From Streptomyces hoynatensis (GTDB lineage: Bacteria; Actinomycetota; Actinomycetes; Streptomycetales; Streptomycetaceae), in assembly GCF_003626535.1 (NCBI RefSeq), contig NZ_RBAL01000028.1:1-59888 (forward strand): a stretch of 59,888 bases of DNA, given 5' to 3'. Positions 47,397-56,932 of this stretch are shown here, piece by piece. A program made the position numbers and the translations under genes. The first letter of the stretch is position 1. Every line of letters starts with the position of its first letter. The notes under the pieces were generated by a model. That model saw only the letters and a list, made by a program, of their open reading frames with translations. It ran no database searches and was not told the DNA's origin.

Positions 47397-48380
47397 TCAG
47401 TAGGCGACCGGCCAGCCGCTGCTCCAGTCGAGGAGGTTGACGCCCAGCTTCGGGGCGCCGTTGTCCTGCCCGTCGTAGTAGTGGTAGACGAGCAGGTCGC
47501 CGTCCACGTCGTGCATGACGGACTGCCCGCCGGGGCCGATGTAGCGGCCGTGGGACTCCAGCACCTCGGTGCCGCCCCCGTTGCGCAGGTCGACCCCGTT
47601 GCGGTCCACGAAGGGCCCGGTCCTGCTGGTCGAGCGCCCCACCCGGATGTGGTAGGTGCTGCTGGTGCCGGCGCAGCAGGTGCCGTAGGAGGCGAACAGG
47701 TAGTAGTAGCCGCCGTGCTTGACCAGCGCCGGGCCCTCGATGCCGCCGCTCGCCGAGGCCAGGCTGTACACGGTGCGGTTGGCGGAGCTCTGCTTGCCGG
47801 TGGCGGGGTCGAGCTGGATCAGCTTGATCCCGGTCCACCAGGAGCCGAACGCGAGCCACCAGGTGCCGTCGTCGTCGACGAGGAGGCTGGGGTCGATCGC
47901 GTTGTAGTTCGACGAGCTGCTGGTGCTGTGCACGATGCCCCGGTCGGTGAAGCTGCCGGGCAGGCCGGTGGAGCTGGTGGCCAGGCCGATGGCCGAGGTG
48001 TTGGAGCCGAAGCTGGAGACGGCGTAGTACATCCAGTAGGTGCCGTTGTGGTAGGAGACGTCCGGCGCCCAGGGGCTCCGCTCGGGGGAGTAGGCGGACC
48101 ACCAGGACTGGGGGGAGGAGAAGGCGGACCCGGCGTTGACGAACGCGATCCGGTCGGTGGAGGTCCTGGCGTCCAGCAGGTTGTTGGAGCCGTAGAGGGC
48201 GTAGGTGCCGTCGGCCGTCCGCACCATCGACGGGTCGTGGATGCCGACGGCCCCGGTGACGACCCCGGGGTTCGGGTAGGCGACGGCGCTCGAGGGGAGG
48301 AGCAACAGCGCGCTGGCGGCGGCCAGTACGACCGTTGCGACCCTCCCGGTGCGGCGGCGTGTGCGTGCGGTCTGGCTCAC
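47397..48380 (-). CDS. Secreted arabinan endo-1,5-alpha-L-arabinosidase (GH43)
   Basis: A 327-residue secreted five-bladed beta-propeller hydrolase that cuts alpha-1,5-arabinan. Residues 1-36 are a Sec signal peptide (RRRTGR, then VATVVLAAASALLLLPSSAVA before YPNPG). Catalytic carboxylates: general base Asp in GAVGIHDPSMV, the pKa-modulating Asp in YNAIDPSLLVDDDG, and acid Glu in GGIEGPALVKHGGYYYLF. FGSWWTGIKLIQLD and RYIGPGGQS also fit GH43 endo-arabinanases. GTG 48380 with AGGAGA upstream. No carbohydrate-binding module is attached. Confidence 0.92.
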   Translation of the reverse strand: MSQTARTRRRTGRVATVVLAAASALLLLPSSAVAYPNPGVVTGAVGIHDPSMVRTADGTYALYGSNNLLDARTSTDRIAFVNAGSAFSSPQSWWSAYSPERSPWAPDVSYHNGTYWMYYAVSSFGSNTSAIGLATSSTGLPGSFTDRGIVHSTSSSSNYNAIDPSLLVDDDGTWWLAFGSWWTGIKLIQLDPATGKQSSANRTVYSLASASGGIEGPALVKHGGYYYLFASYGTCCAGTSSTYHIRVGRSTSRTGPFVDRNGVDLRNGGGTEVLESHGRYIGPGGQSVMHDVDGDLLVYHYYDGQDNGAPKLGVNLLDWSSGWPVAY

Positions 48381-48722
48381 GGCGGCTCTCCTGACGTCCC
48401 TCGGGTGCGAGCGGCCGCGCCGCTCGCCTGTGCGCTGACGCCCCTTCGTCGTCGCGAACCGGCCGGAAGGTTGCCGGCCCACGGCGGGAGGCCGCCCCCG
48501 CGCGCGGGCGGCCACGAACGGCGGCGCGGTGGCCCACGTGGGAGGCCCCCCATCGGCACGGGCCTTCGGCCGGCGGGGTGCCAGGAGCCGCAACGGCTGC
48601 TCGCCGGCTCGCGCGGGAGCCGCCCGCGGGAGCCGGCCGGCCGCCCTCGACGCTTCCGATCGTTGCCGGATTGCCCGCCGGGGCCACACGCCCTCGCCGT
48701 GGTGACAGGCCCGGCGGGCGCC
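48381..48722. other. Intergenic region upstream of arabinanase gene
   Basis: A 342-bp GC-rich stretch between the arabinanase start and the end of the GntP gene, both on the minus strand. It must hold the arabinanase promoter. Several short inverted repeats such as GGCCGG-type dyads are present, but none stands out, and I see no convincing -35/-10 pair, operator or small gene. Confidence 0.6.
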
Positions 48723-50210
<1,488 letters not shown>

Positions 50211-50457
50211 CGAACGCTCCGTTGGGTTCTCGGGAGTTCTTCCTGTCCCGGGGCACGGCCGGTCCCGGCCCGCGCCTCGCCGTTCTCCGCCTCGCCTCCG
50301 CCTCCCTGGGCCCTCGCCCGCAGGCGGTCGCCCGGGCGTGGCCGGTCTCGCGAACCTGCCCGTTTCCGGCCGCACTTGGCCCTTCACGCACGACTGCGGT
50401 GCGGTTTCCGCTCGCTTCTCGGGTGATCTCGTTCGGAGTTCGGTCGCCGCAGACCAC

Positions 50458-50484
50458 TCAAGCTCATTGGCATGGCTTGATCAA
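50458..50484. promoter_or_regulatory. Dyad operator candidate between gntP and NMT1-like genes
   Basis: TCAAGC (50458-50463) and GCTTGA (50475-50480) form an inverted repeat with an 11-bp spacer; CAT and ATG extend the symmetry inward. The right arm overlaps a perfect TTGATCAA palindrome (50477-50484). This type of dyad fits a GntR- or LacI-family operator. The rest of the 449-bp gap (50211-50659) toward gntP shows no further structure that I can support. AGGAGG at 50486-50491 is followed by a GTG but the frame is not credible. Confidence 0.5.
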
Positions 50485-50550
50485 TAGGAGGGACGGTGTC
50501 CGCCGCCGGGGCCGGTCGCCCGCGCCGCCTCATCCGCCCCAGGCGGCGCC

Positions 50551-50582
50551 TTGACACCATTTCCCGTACCTATCTACGGTAC
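50551..50582 (+). promoter_or_regulatory. Promoter and operator of NMT1-like gene
   Basis: Consensus -35 TTGACA (50551-50556), 18 bp, then TACGGT (50575-50580). GTACC (50566-50570) and GGTAC (50578-50582) form an inverted repeat that overlaps the -10, so a repressor bound there would block transcription. The leader to the ATG at 50660 is about 73 nt. Confidence 0.68.
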
Positions 50583-50659
50583 TTGAGTCAGGTAGTTCCG
50601 TTAGGCAACAGCCTCGGGCTGGAGCGCCCGCGACCGTCCCACGGGAGGGATTTCCGGCC

Positions 50660-51598
50660 ATGCGCCTCGCCGTACCCGACCTCGTCTCCAACTCCTACTT
50701 CCCGGCCATCGCGGCCGTCGAGCTCGGCTACCTGCGGGACGAGGGCCTCGACGTCACGCTCGACCTGCTCTTCCCCGTCACCGACGCGGCCACCGCGCTG
50801 CGCGAGGGCAGGATCGACTTCCTGGCCGGCGCCGCCCACGCCCCGCTGTACGCCGCGGCCGAGGGCTGGGGCGAGCTGCGGCTGCTGGCCGCCCTGGCCA
50901 GGAACACCTACTGGTTCCTGGTCGTCCGGGCGGACTCCCCGCTGGAGCGGGGAAAGTGGCGCGCGCTGCGGGAGGCGCGGGTCGGCGCCGCCCCCGGCCC
51001 CGACCTGGCCCTGCGGCACCTGCTGGACGCCGCGGGCGTCGACCGGGCGCGGGCCGGCATCGAGATCGCCCCCGTGCCCGGCACCGCGGGGGCGGGGGTC
51101 TCCTTCGGCGTGACGGCGGCGGACGCGCTGGAGCGCGGCCTGATCGACGCGTTCTGGGCCAACGGCATGGGCGCCGAGGTGGCGGTGCGCCGCGGCGTGG
51201 GCAAGGTCCTCCTCGACGCCCGCCGCGACGGCGGCCCCGCCGCCTCCTTCACCTTCCCCGCCCTGATGACGACCCGCCGCCTCACCGAGGAGAACCCGGC
51301 CGCGGCCGCCGCCGCCGTGCGGGCCACGATCCGCGCCCAGGAGGCGCTGCGGGCCGACCCGGGCCTGGCCACCGAGGTCGGCGAACGCCTCTTCCCCGCG
51401 ATGGAGGCCGGCCTCATCGCCGAGCTGATCCGCCGCGACCTGCCCTTCTACGAGCCCTCGATCGGCCCCGGAACGATCGAGGGCCTGACCTCCTTCGCCC
51501 GCGGCGCCGGCCTGCTCGCCCCCGGCGTGGAGGTGCCCTACGAGACGGCCGTGGCCACCGCCTTCTGCCCGCCGGCGCCGCCGGACCCGTCGGCCTGA
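50660..51598 (+). CDS. NMT1/THI5-like (ABC solute-binding-type) protein, no signal peptide
   Basis: A 312-residue protein with the NMT1/SsuA-like periplasmic-binding fold: RLAVPDLVSNSYFPAIAAVELGYLRDEGLDVTLDLLF, RIDFLAGAAHAPLYAAAEGWGELRLLAALARNTYWFLVVR, LREARVGAAPGPDLALRHLLDAAGV and ALERGLIDAFWANGMGAEVAVRRG. Unusually it starts directly with the first beta strand, with no signal peptide or lipobox, so it should stay in the cytosol, and no permease or ATPase gene is next to it. It could be a cytosolic sensor or an enzyme of the THI5-like or decarboxylase-like branches. GGGAGGGA precedes ATG 50660. It has its own strong promoter. Confidence 0.82.
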   Translation: MRLAVPDLVSNSYFPAIAAVELGYLRDEGLDVTLDLLFPVTDAATALREGRIDFLAGAAHAPLYAAAEGWGELRLLAALARNTYWFLVVRADSPLERGKWRALREARVGAAPGPDLALRHLLDAAGVDRARAGIEIAPVPGTAGAGVSFGVTAADALERGLIDAFWANGMGAEVAVRRGVGKVLLDARRDGGPAASFTFPALMTTRRLTEENPAAAAAAVRATIRAQEALRADPGLATEVGERLFPAMEAGLIAELIRRDLPFYEPSIGPGTIEGLTSFARGAGLLAPGVEVPYETAVATAFCPPAPPDPSA

Positions 51599-51624
51599 TC
51601 CCCGCCGGGCCCGGGCCGCGCCGG

Positions 51625-51670
51625 CCGTTGACGCCCCCGCCGACCGTTGACGCCACCGGCCGTTGACGCC
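51625..51670. repeat. Three CCGTTGACGCC elements
   Basis: CCGTTGACGCC occurs at 51625-51635, 51644-51654 and 51660-51670, in the 103-bp gap between the convergent NMT1-like and MFS genes. The same 11-mer occurs at 17642-17652 in another convergent gap. Function unknown. Confidence 0.7.
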
Positions 51671-51701
51671 GCCGCCCGGCGCCGCCCGCCCGCCGCCCGG
51701 C

Positions 51702-53234
51702 TCAGCCCGCCCCGGCGGGGCCGCGCCCCTCGGCGGCGCGCAGGGGCCCGGTGAGCAGGAAGACCGCGAGCGCCGCCAGGCACAGGAACGCCGCCGCGCC
51801 GAGCCCGGCCACCGCGTAGCCGTGGACGGCCGCCTGCCGCGCGGCGCCCGGGTGGGAGCGCAGGTAGTGGCCGGTGGCGGTGCCGGCGACCGTGCTGAGC
51901 AGCGCGGTGCCGAGCGAGGCCCCGATCTGCTGCGCCGTCATGACCCCGGCGCCCGCCACGGCCGTGTCCGGGCCCGCGCCGAGCGTGGCGGTGCTGTTGG
52001 CGGTCACCAGCACCCACCCCGCGCCGAGCCCGACGAGCAGGAAGACCGGCAGCACGTGGGTGGCGTAGCCGCTGTCCACCCGGACCCGGCCGAGCAACGC
52101 CAGCCCGGCGGCGACGGCGAGCAACCCGGGGCACAGCAGCGCGCGCACCGGCGCGCGCCCGAGCAGCGGCGCCACCGCGCGCACCCCGAGCATCAGCCCC
52201 GCGGTCAGCGGCAGGAAGGCCAACCCGGCCCGCACGGGCGCGTAGCAGAGGACGTTCTGCAGGTAGAAGGTGAGGAAGAACAGCGCGGCGAACATGCCGA
52301 CGGCCAGGGTGAGTACGGACAGGTAGGAGCCGGCGCGCCGCCGGTCCAGGAGTATCCGGGGCGGCAGCAGCGGCGCGGCGAAGCGGCGTTGCGTCCAGCC
52401 GAAGGCGGTCAGCGCGAGCAGCCCGGCGGCCAGCGGGCCGAGGGTCGGCGCCGCGGCCCAGCCCTCCGTCTCCGCCCGGGCGAAGCCGAGGACGAGGGCC
52501 ATCAGGCCGAGGCCGGCCAGCACCGCGCCCACCACGTCCACCCGTACCCCCGCCGCCCACGGCGCGGGCCGCACCGCGTAGAGCACGCCGGCCGCCGCGG
52601 CGAGGGCGATCGGCAGGTTCACATAGCAGCACCACCGCCAGTCGAGCCAGTCGGTGAGGACCCCGCCGAGCAGGACGCCGACGCCCGAGGAGCTGCCCAT
52701 GACGGTGCCGTAGGCGCCGAACGCCCGGCCGCGCTCGGCGGGTTCGGGGAAGGACGCGGCGAGCGTCGCGAGCACGGCCGGGGTGAGCAGCGCCCCGAAG
52801 GCGCCCTGGAGGCCGCGGGCGGCGAGCAGCATGGCGGGCCCGGTCGCCGCGCCGCCCAGCGCGGAGGCGAGCGCGAAGCCGGAGAGCCCCGCCAGCAGGG
52901 CGCGCCGGCGCCCGAGGAGGCCGATGAGCCTGCCCCCGAGGAGCAGCAGTCCGCCGTAGCCCAGGGCGAAGGAGGTGATCACCCACTGCCGCCCGGGGTC
53001 GGACAGGCCGAGCGCCCGCTGGGCGGAGGGAAGGGCGATGTTCATGATCGTCAGGTCGAGGCCGATCATCAGCTGGGCCGTCGCGACCGCGGCGAGGGCC
53101 CACCACCGCCGCGGATCGGGGGGCGGGGGGCCGCCCCGGTGGCCGGGCGGGGCCGCGGCGGGGCGAGCCGATGAGGACGCTTCGGATGCTTCGGATGTGT
53201 CGAACGCTTCGGGTGCTTCGGGTGCTGTGGACAC
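51702..53234 (-). CDS. MFS efflux transporter (EmrB/QacA, DHA2)
   Basis: A 510-residue exporter with 14 TM segments. The cytosolic N-terminus (residues 1-44) is Ala/Glu/Ser/Pro-rich and encoded by 9-bp GCTTCGGAT-like repeats. TM1 reads AAVATAQLMIGLDLTIMNIALPSAQRALGLS, with the D and N typical of DHA2. Motif A is GGRLIGLLGRRRALLAGL, and motif C lies in GTVMGSSSGVGVLLGGVLTDWLDWRWCCYVNLPI. GTG start at 53234. The SnoaL-like gene precedes it on the same strand by 126 bp, so both may be controlled by the TetR at 53860. Substrate unknown. Confidence 0.9.
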   Translation of the reverse strand: MSTAPEAPEAFDTSEASEASSSARPAAAPPGHRGGPPPPDPRRWWALAAVATAQLMIGLDLTIMNIALPSAQRALGLSDPGRQWVITSFALGYGGLLLLGGRLIGLLGRRRALLAGLSGFALASALGGAATGPAMLLAARGLQGAFGALLTPAVLATLAASFPEPAERGRAFGAYGTVMGSSSGVGVLLGGVLTDWLDWRWCCYVNLPIALAAAAGVLYAVRPAPWAAGVRVDVVGAVLAGLGLMALVLGFARAETEGWAAAPTLGPLAAGLLALTAFGWTQRRFAAPLLPPRILLDRRRAGSYLSVLTLAVGMFAALFFLTFYLQNVLCYAPVRAGLAFLPLTAGLMLGVRAVAPLLGRAPVRALLCPGLLAVAAGLALLGRVRVDSGYATHVLPVFLLVGLGAGWVLVTANSTATLGAGPDTAVAGAGVMTAQQIGASLGTALLSTVAGTATGHYLRSHPGAARQAAVHGYAVAGLGAAAFLCLAALAVFLLTGPLRAAEGRGPAGAG

Positions 53235-53360
53235 GGCATGCCTTGAGGTCGAAGGGGGTCGGGGGAGGCAGGGGGTGCCGAAGGCGAGAAGGCGCGGGGG
53301 GCACCCAAGGGGGGTGGGCGCCGGGGGAGGGGCCGCGGCGGGCCGAGCGGTGCCCTGCGG

Positions 53361-53786
53361 CTAGAACATCCCGTTCCGGTTCGCCGACTCCCCGGGAATC
53401 GGCTGCATGACGTCCCAGTGCTCGACGATCCTGCCGTCCTCGTCCAGCCGGAAGATGTCGACGATCGCGGTGCCCGCCTGGCCGGGCACCCGGACCCCGT
53501 GCACGTGGGCCACGACGTGGTCGCCCTCGGCGATCAGCCGCTTCACCTCGGCGCGCAGCCCGGGGAAGTCCCGGCGCAGCCCCGCGACGAACGCCGCGAA
53601 GCCCTCCCGCCCGTCGGCGATCCGCGGGTTGTGCTGCACGTAGCGCGGCCCGATCAGCCGCAGGGCGGCCTCGGCGTCCTTTTCGTTCAGGCCGGCCTCG
53701 TAGAAGGCGAGGACGGTCCGCTTGTTTCGCTCAAGTGCCTCCGGGGCGCGGGAGGTGGGTTCCGCATGCCGAGCAGGGGTGGTCAT
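53361..53786 (-). CDS. SnoaL-like/NTF2-fold protein
   Basis: A 141-residue cone-shaped alpha+beta barrel protein of the SnoaL/NTF2-like superfamily: NKRTVLAFYEAGLNEKDAEAALRLIGPRYVQHNPRIADGREGFAAFVAGLRRDFP, then HVVAHVHGVRVPGQAGTAIVDIFRLDEDGRIVEHWDVMQPIP. The family includes polyketide cyclases and small-molecule isomerases, but most environmental members have no known substrate. AGGAGG seven bases before ATG 53786. Divergent from a TetR regulator across a large palindrome, so it is almost certainly a target of that repressor. Confidence 0.9.
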   Translation of the reverse strand: MTTPARHAEPTSRAPEALERNKRTVLAFYEAGLNEKDAEAALRLIGPRYVQHNPRIADGREGFAAFVAGLRRDFPGLRAEVKRLIAEGDHVVAHVHGVRVPGQAGTAIVDIFRLDEDGRIVEHWDVMQPIPGESANRNGMF

Positions 53787-53802
53787 GACCGGCCTCCTAA
53801 GT

Positions 53803-53842
53803 GGACAGCTGTAGTGCTACGAGCGTAGCACTACAGCTGTCC
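53803..53842. promoter_or_regulatory. 40-bp near-perfect palindrome, TetR operator
   Basis: Arms 53803-53821 and 53824-53842 are exact inverted complements (19 bp each) around AG. Each arm contains its own smaller dyad, GTAGTGCTAC at 53811-53820 and GTAGCACTAC at 53825-53834, and a CAGCTG palindrome at each outer part. Two TetR dimers could bind. It lies between the divergent SnoaL-like and TetR genes and ends 18 bp before the TetR start. Confidence 0.85.
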
Positions 53843-53859
53843 TCGATACGATGGGGTGC

Positions 53860-54486
53860 ATGGAGGCGACTTCCCCGGCCCGGGGCGGCGCCCGGGGACG
53901 CAATCCGCGGGGCCAGGGCGAGCGGTTGCGGGACGAGATCCTCGGCGCCACCCTCCGGCTGCTGGACGAACTCGCGGACGACCAGGCCCTGTCGATGCGC
54001 GCCGTGGCCCGCGAGGTGGGCATCGCCGCGACGTCCGTCTACATCCACTTCGCCGACCGGGACGCGCTCGTCCTCGCCGCCCTCGAACGCTGCCACCGCG
54101 ACCTCAGGGCCGCCATCGACCGGGCAGAGGCGGCCGAGGAGGGGCCGGTGGGCAAGCTGCGCGCCCGGGTGCTGCTCAGCGGCACCTGGGCCCACGCGCA
54201 CCCGGGGCTCTACAAGGTGATGCACGAGAGCACCCTCAACCGGCGCGCGAGCATGCCCTTCAAACGGGAGCTGGCCGACCGCACCACCCGGGCGGTCAGG
54301 CGCTGCATGGACGCCGGGCTCGCGCCCCCCGACGACCCGGCCGCCATCTCCTTCGACCTGCGCGCCGCCGTCCACGGCGCCGTCTCGATGCGGCTGAACC
54401 TGCCCGACCAGCCCTGGCCTCCCCTGGAGCAGCAGGTCGACCGCTTCCTGGTCAAGCTGGCCGGGGTGCGGCTGCCCGCCGGCTGA
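53860..54486 (+). CDS. TetR-family transcriptional repressor
   Basis: A 208-residue regulator from the ATG at 53860. HTH: LRDEILGATLRLLDELADDQALSMRAVAREVGIAATSVYIHFADRDALVLAALE. The C-terminal domain (TetR_C_33-like, with WAHAHPGLYKVMHESTLNRR) is helical with Arg/His that may line a ligand pocket. A -10-like TACGAT at 53847-53852 places the transcription start at about 53860, so the mRNA is probably leaderless and the earlier ATG at 53851 is unlikely to be used. It likely represses itself and the SnoaL-like/MFS genes through the 40-bp palindrome. Confidence 0.92.
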   Translation: MEATSPARGGARGRNPRGQGERLRDEILGATLRLLDELADDQALSMRAVAREVGIAATSVYIHFADRDALVLAALERCHRDLRAAIDRAEAAEEGPVGKLRARVLLSGTWAHAHPGLYKVMHESTLNRRASMPFKRELADRTTRAVRRCMDAGLAPPDDPAAISFDLRAAVHGAVSMRLNLPDQPWPPLEQQVDRFLVKLAGVRLPAG

Positions 54487-54627
54487 GCCCGCGGGTCCCC
54501 GCCCGGCCCGCGCCCCGCGGCGGATCGCGTGACCGGGCGGCGCGGAAACGGCGCGGAGACGGGGCGGCGGAACCGTGCGGCACCACGGGCGGAAGGCCGA
54601 TAGCGCCCGGCTGTTATCGTCGTCAGC

Positions 54628-55353
54628 ATGGAGCAGGAGGAGGCCACCGGCGCCGAGGCGCACCGCACGCGCATCGTCGAGGCCGCGACGCGGCTGCTGG
54701 CCGAGGGCGGTCCCGAGGCCGTCTCGACGCGGGCGGTGAGCGCCCGGGCGGGCGTCCAACCCCCCACCCTCTACCGGCTCTTCGGCGACAAGCAGGGACT
54801 GCTCGACGCGGTGGTCGCGCACGGCTTCGCCGCCTACCTGGCCGGCAAGGCCGAGCCCGACCCCACCGGCGACCCGGTGGACGGGCTGCGCCTTGGCTGG
54901 GACGAGCACGTCGCTCTCGGCCTCGCCAACCCGGCCCTCTACCGGCTGATGTTCGAGGGCCACCGCCCCGGCACACGCCCCCCGGCGGCGGCCGCCGCCT
55001 TCGAGGTGCTCGCCCGCCGCATCCACCGCGTCGCCGAGGCGGGCAGGCTGCGCGTCCCCGAGGAGCGTGCCACCGCCCTGATCCACGCCGCCGGCTCGGG
55101 CACGACCCTCACGCTCCTCGCCACCCCCGAGCACAGCCGCGACCCCGAGCTGTCCGCCACCGCCCGCGAGGCCGTCATCGCGGCGCTCACCACGGACGCG
55201 CCAGGGCCCGCCGCCGCGCCCGGCACCCCCACCGCCGCCGTCACCGCCGCGGTCACCCTCAGGGCGCTGCTCCCGCAGACCGGAGCCCTCACCGCCGCGG
55301 AAGCCGCCCTGCTGCGCGAGTGGCTCGACCGGATCGCCGGCCACTCCGCCTGA
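54628..55353 (+). CDS. TetR-family transcriptional regulator
   Basis: A 241-residue regulator. HTH: HRTRIVEAATRLLAEGGPEAVSTRAVSARAGVQPPTLYRLFGDKQGLLDAVVAHGF. The C-terminal part is Ala-rich and helical. TATCGT at 54615-54620 lies 7 bp before the ATG, suggesting a leaderless transcript. No palindromic operator as clear as that of the previous gene was found in the 141-bp upstream gap. It is convergent with the FAD monooxygenase gene, and its targets are unknown. Confidence 0.9.
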   Translation: MEQEEATGAEAHRTRIVEAATRLLAEGGPEAVSTRAVSARAGVQPPTLYRLFGDKQGLLDAVVAHGFAAYLAGKAEPDPTGDPVDGLRLGWDEHVALGLANPALYRLMFEGHRPGTRPPAAAAAFEVLARRIHRVAEAGRLRVPEERATALIHAAGSGTTLTLLATPEHSRDPELSATAREAVIAALTTDAPGPAAAPGTPTAAVTAAVTLRALLPQTGALTAAEAALLREWLDRIAGHSA

Positions 55354-55454
55354 CCGGCCGCTCCCCCCGAGCCCTCAGCCACCGCCCCCCTCGGCACCCG
55401 CCCGATCCGCGGCGACGCGCGCCCGGCGCCGCCCCGCCGCGGGCGGGCCCGCGC

Positions 55455-56666
55455 TCAGGCGATGGCGTGGGCGTCGCGGACGCTGTCGAGGAGGGAGGTG
55501 CGCCGCAGGAACGCCCGCATCCGCTCCTCGTCCTCGGCGACGGCGCGCAGCTCGGCCAGCCGCTGCCGCCGGACCGCGGGGTCCTTCTCCTCCAGGCGGC
55601 GCTTGTTGTCCACCGTCTGCCGTTGCACGAAGCGGATGTTGAGCTCGCGGCGGCGGCGTTCGTAGCGGTCGAGCAGGTCGTCCCCGGCGCCGTCGCGGAC
55701 CGCCTCCAGGGTGGCGACGAGCTCCATGACGTCGTGGATGCCGCAGTTGAGGCCGAGCCCGCCGATGGGGTTGTTGACGTGGGCCGCGTCGCCGGCGAGG
55801 AAGACGTTGCCGACGCGGAAACGGGCCGCCACGCGCTGGTGGACCCGGTAGATGCGCCGGTGCACGAGGTCGCCGAGGCCGGCCTCGGGCCAGATCCCGG
55901 CCAGCCGCCTGGCCGAGGCCGCGTCCCCGAGCGCCTCCTCGTCCGACTCGCCTACCCGGGTGGGGAACACCGCGCGCCAGCGCCCCGCCATGTCGTCGCC
56001 CGCGGCCTTGAAGAGGTTGGTCCACTCGTCGGGGTCGGCGAAGTAGCTGCGTTCGCTGCACTTCATCGCCCCGGCGAAGTCGAACAGGGTGGTGAGGACG
56101 AGGAAACGCTCGGGGAAGGTGTAGCCCTCGAAGTCGATGCCCAGGCTCTTGCGGACCGCGCTGCGCCCGCCGTCGCAGCCGAGCAGCCAGCGCCCCGCGA
56201 AGCGCTCGGGCCCCTCCGGGCCCGTGGCGTGGGCGACCACCCCGTCGGCGCGCTGCTCGGCGTGGGTGAAGGCACAGCCGCGCCGCACCAGGACGTGGGG
56301 CAGCCCGGCCAGGCGGCGCAGGCCCATCCTGGCCAGCTTGTGCTGCTCCGTCTGCACGACGAAGGGGAACGCGGTCTCCTCCCGCAGCACCTCGTGGTCG
56401 AGCCTGGCGACGAGTGTGTGCCGCGGCTTGTCCCAGAAGTCGAAGTAGCGGGCCACGAGGCCGACGCTCAGGAACTCGTCCATGATGCCGAGTTCGTTGA
56501 TCATCTCCAGGGTCGAGGGGTGGAACGTCGAGGCGCGCGGCGAGTCGTCCACCTCCTCGGCGGCTTCGAGCACCGTCACCGGGAAGCCCTTGCGCGCGGC
56601 GGCCAGGGCCGCGACGACTCCCACCGGCCCGGCGCCGACCACCACGATGCGGTCCTTGTCAGTCAT
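55455..56666 (-). CDS. FAD-dependent aromatic-type monooxygenase
   Basis: A 403-residue class A flavoprotein monooxygenase. FAD motif RIVVVGAGPVGVVAALAAARKGFPVTVLEAA; NADPH/FAD DG motif LLGCDGGRSAVRKSLGIDFEG; GD motif NVFLAGDAAHVNNPIGGLGLNCGIHDVMEL. It resembles hydroxybenzoate and related hydroxylases, which insert one oxygen into an aromatic ring. ATG 56666 gives the normal MTDKDRIVVVG start. It lies downstream of the ABC importer on the same strand, separated by 266 bp holding two hairpins and a 9-bp repeat. The importer may bring in its substrate, but this is inference. Confidence 0.9.
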   Translation of the reverse strand: MTDKDRIVVVGAGPVGVVAALAAARKGFPVTVLEAAEEVDDSPRASTFHPSTLEMINELGIMDEFLSVGLVARYFDFWDKPRHTLVARLDHEVLREETAFPFVVQTEQHKLARMGLRRLAGLPHVLVRRGCAFTHAEQRADGVVAHATGPEGPERFAGRWLLGCDGGRSAVRKSLGIDFEGYTFPERFLVLTTLFDFAGAMKCSERSYFADPDEWTNLFKAAGDDMAGRWRAVFPTRVGESDEEALGDAASARRLAGIWPEAGLGDLVHRRIYRVHQRVAARFRVGNVFLAGDAAHVNNPIGGLGLNCGIHDVMELVATLEAVRDGAGDDLLDRYERRRRELNIRFVQRQTVDNKRRLEEKDPAVRRQRLAELRAVAEDEERMRAFLRRTSLLDSVRDAHAIA

Positions 56667-56687
56667 GCACGAATCTCCGTCCTTCGC

Positions 56688-56724
56688 CGTCACCGGGCGG
56701 GCGCCCGCCGCCCGCCCGGTGACG
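56688..56724 (-). promoter_or_regulatory. 15-bp-stem hairpin before the monooxygenase start
   Basis: Perfect 15-bp arms at 56688-56702 and 56710-56724 with a 7-nt loop. The hairpin ends 21 bp upstream of the ATG (56666), so in RNA it lies directly next to the ribosome binding region. It could be an attenuator, a terminator for the upstream ABC operon, or an mRNA stabiliser. Confidence 0.75.
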
Positions 56725-56735
56725 TGGTGCCGCGC

Positions 56736-56755
56736 CGCCCCGGAACCCCGGGGCG
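56736..56755 (-). terminator. Second hairpin in the same gap
   Basis: CGCCCCGG and CCGGGGCG arms (56736-56743 and 56748-56755) with a 4-nt loop. Reading along the minus strand it comes before the larger hairpin. No T-run. It may end or slow transcription from the ABC permease gene. Confidence 0.6.
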
Positions 56756-56797
56756 CCGTGCGCGGCGCGTCCTTGCCGTACGTCGGTGCCTTTCGCA

Positions 56798-56833
56798 CTC
56801 TTCGCGTTCTTCGCGTTCTTCGCGCTCTTCGTG
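56798..56833. repeat. 9-bp tandem repeat TTCTTCGCG
   Basis: Four head-to-tail copies of (T/C)TCTTCG(C/T)G, followed by degenerate copies to about 56850. They lie between the ABC permease stop and the hairpins. On the minus strand they read CGCGAAGAA. Confidence 0.8.
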
Positions 56834-56932
56834 TTCTCGGTGGTTCTCGGCCGTTCCCGGCTGCTGTACGCCGTTGTGCGCCGTTCTTCACCGTTCTTCG
56901 CGGTGCTGGGCCGGCTGGGCCCCGGGCCCGGG

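Noticed and set aside
50211..50659. Riboswitch in front of the NMT1-like (thiamin-related fold) gene
   Set aside because: No TPP-riboswitch core such as CUGAGA followed by the conserved second helix could be found in the leader.
50496..51113. GTG with a perfect AGGAGG four bases upstream, open for 205 codons
   Set aside because: It overlaps the NMT1-like gene in another frame, contains the promoter of that gene and shows Ser/Pro/Arg-rich shadow composition. A short product from its first part cannot be fully excluded.
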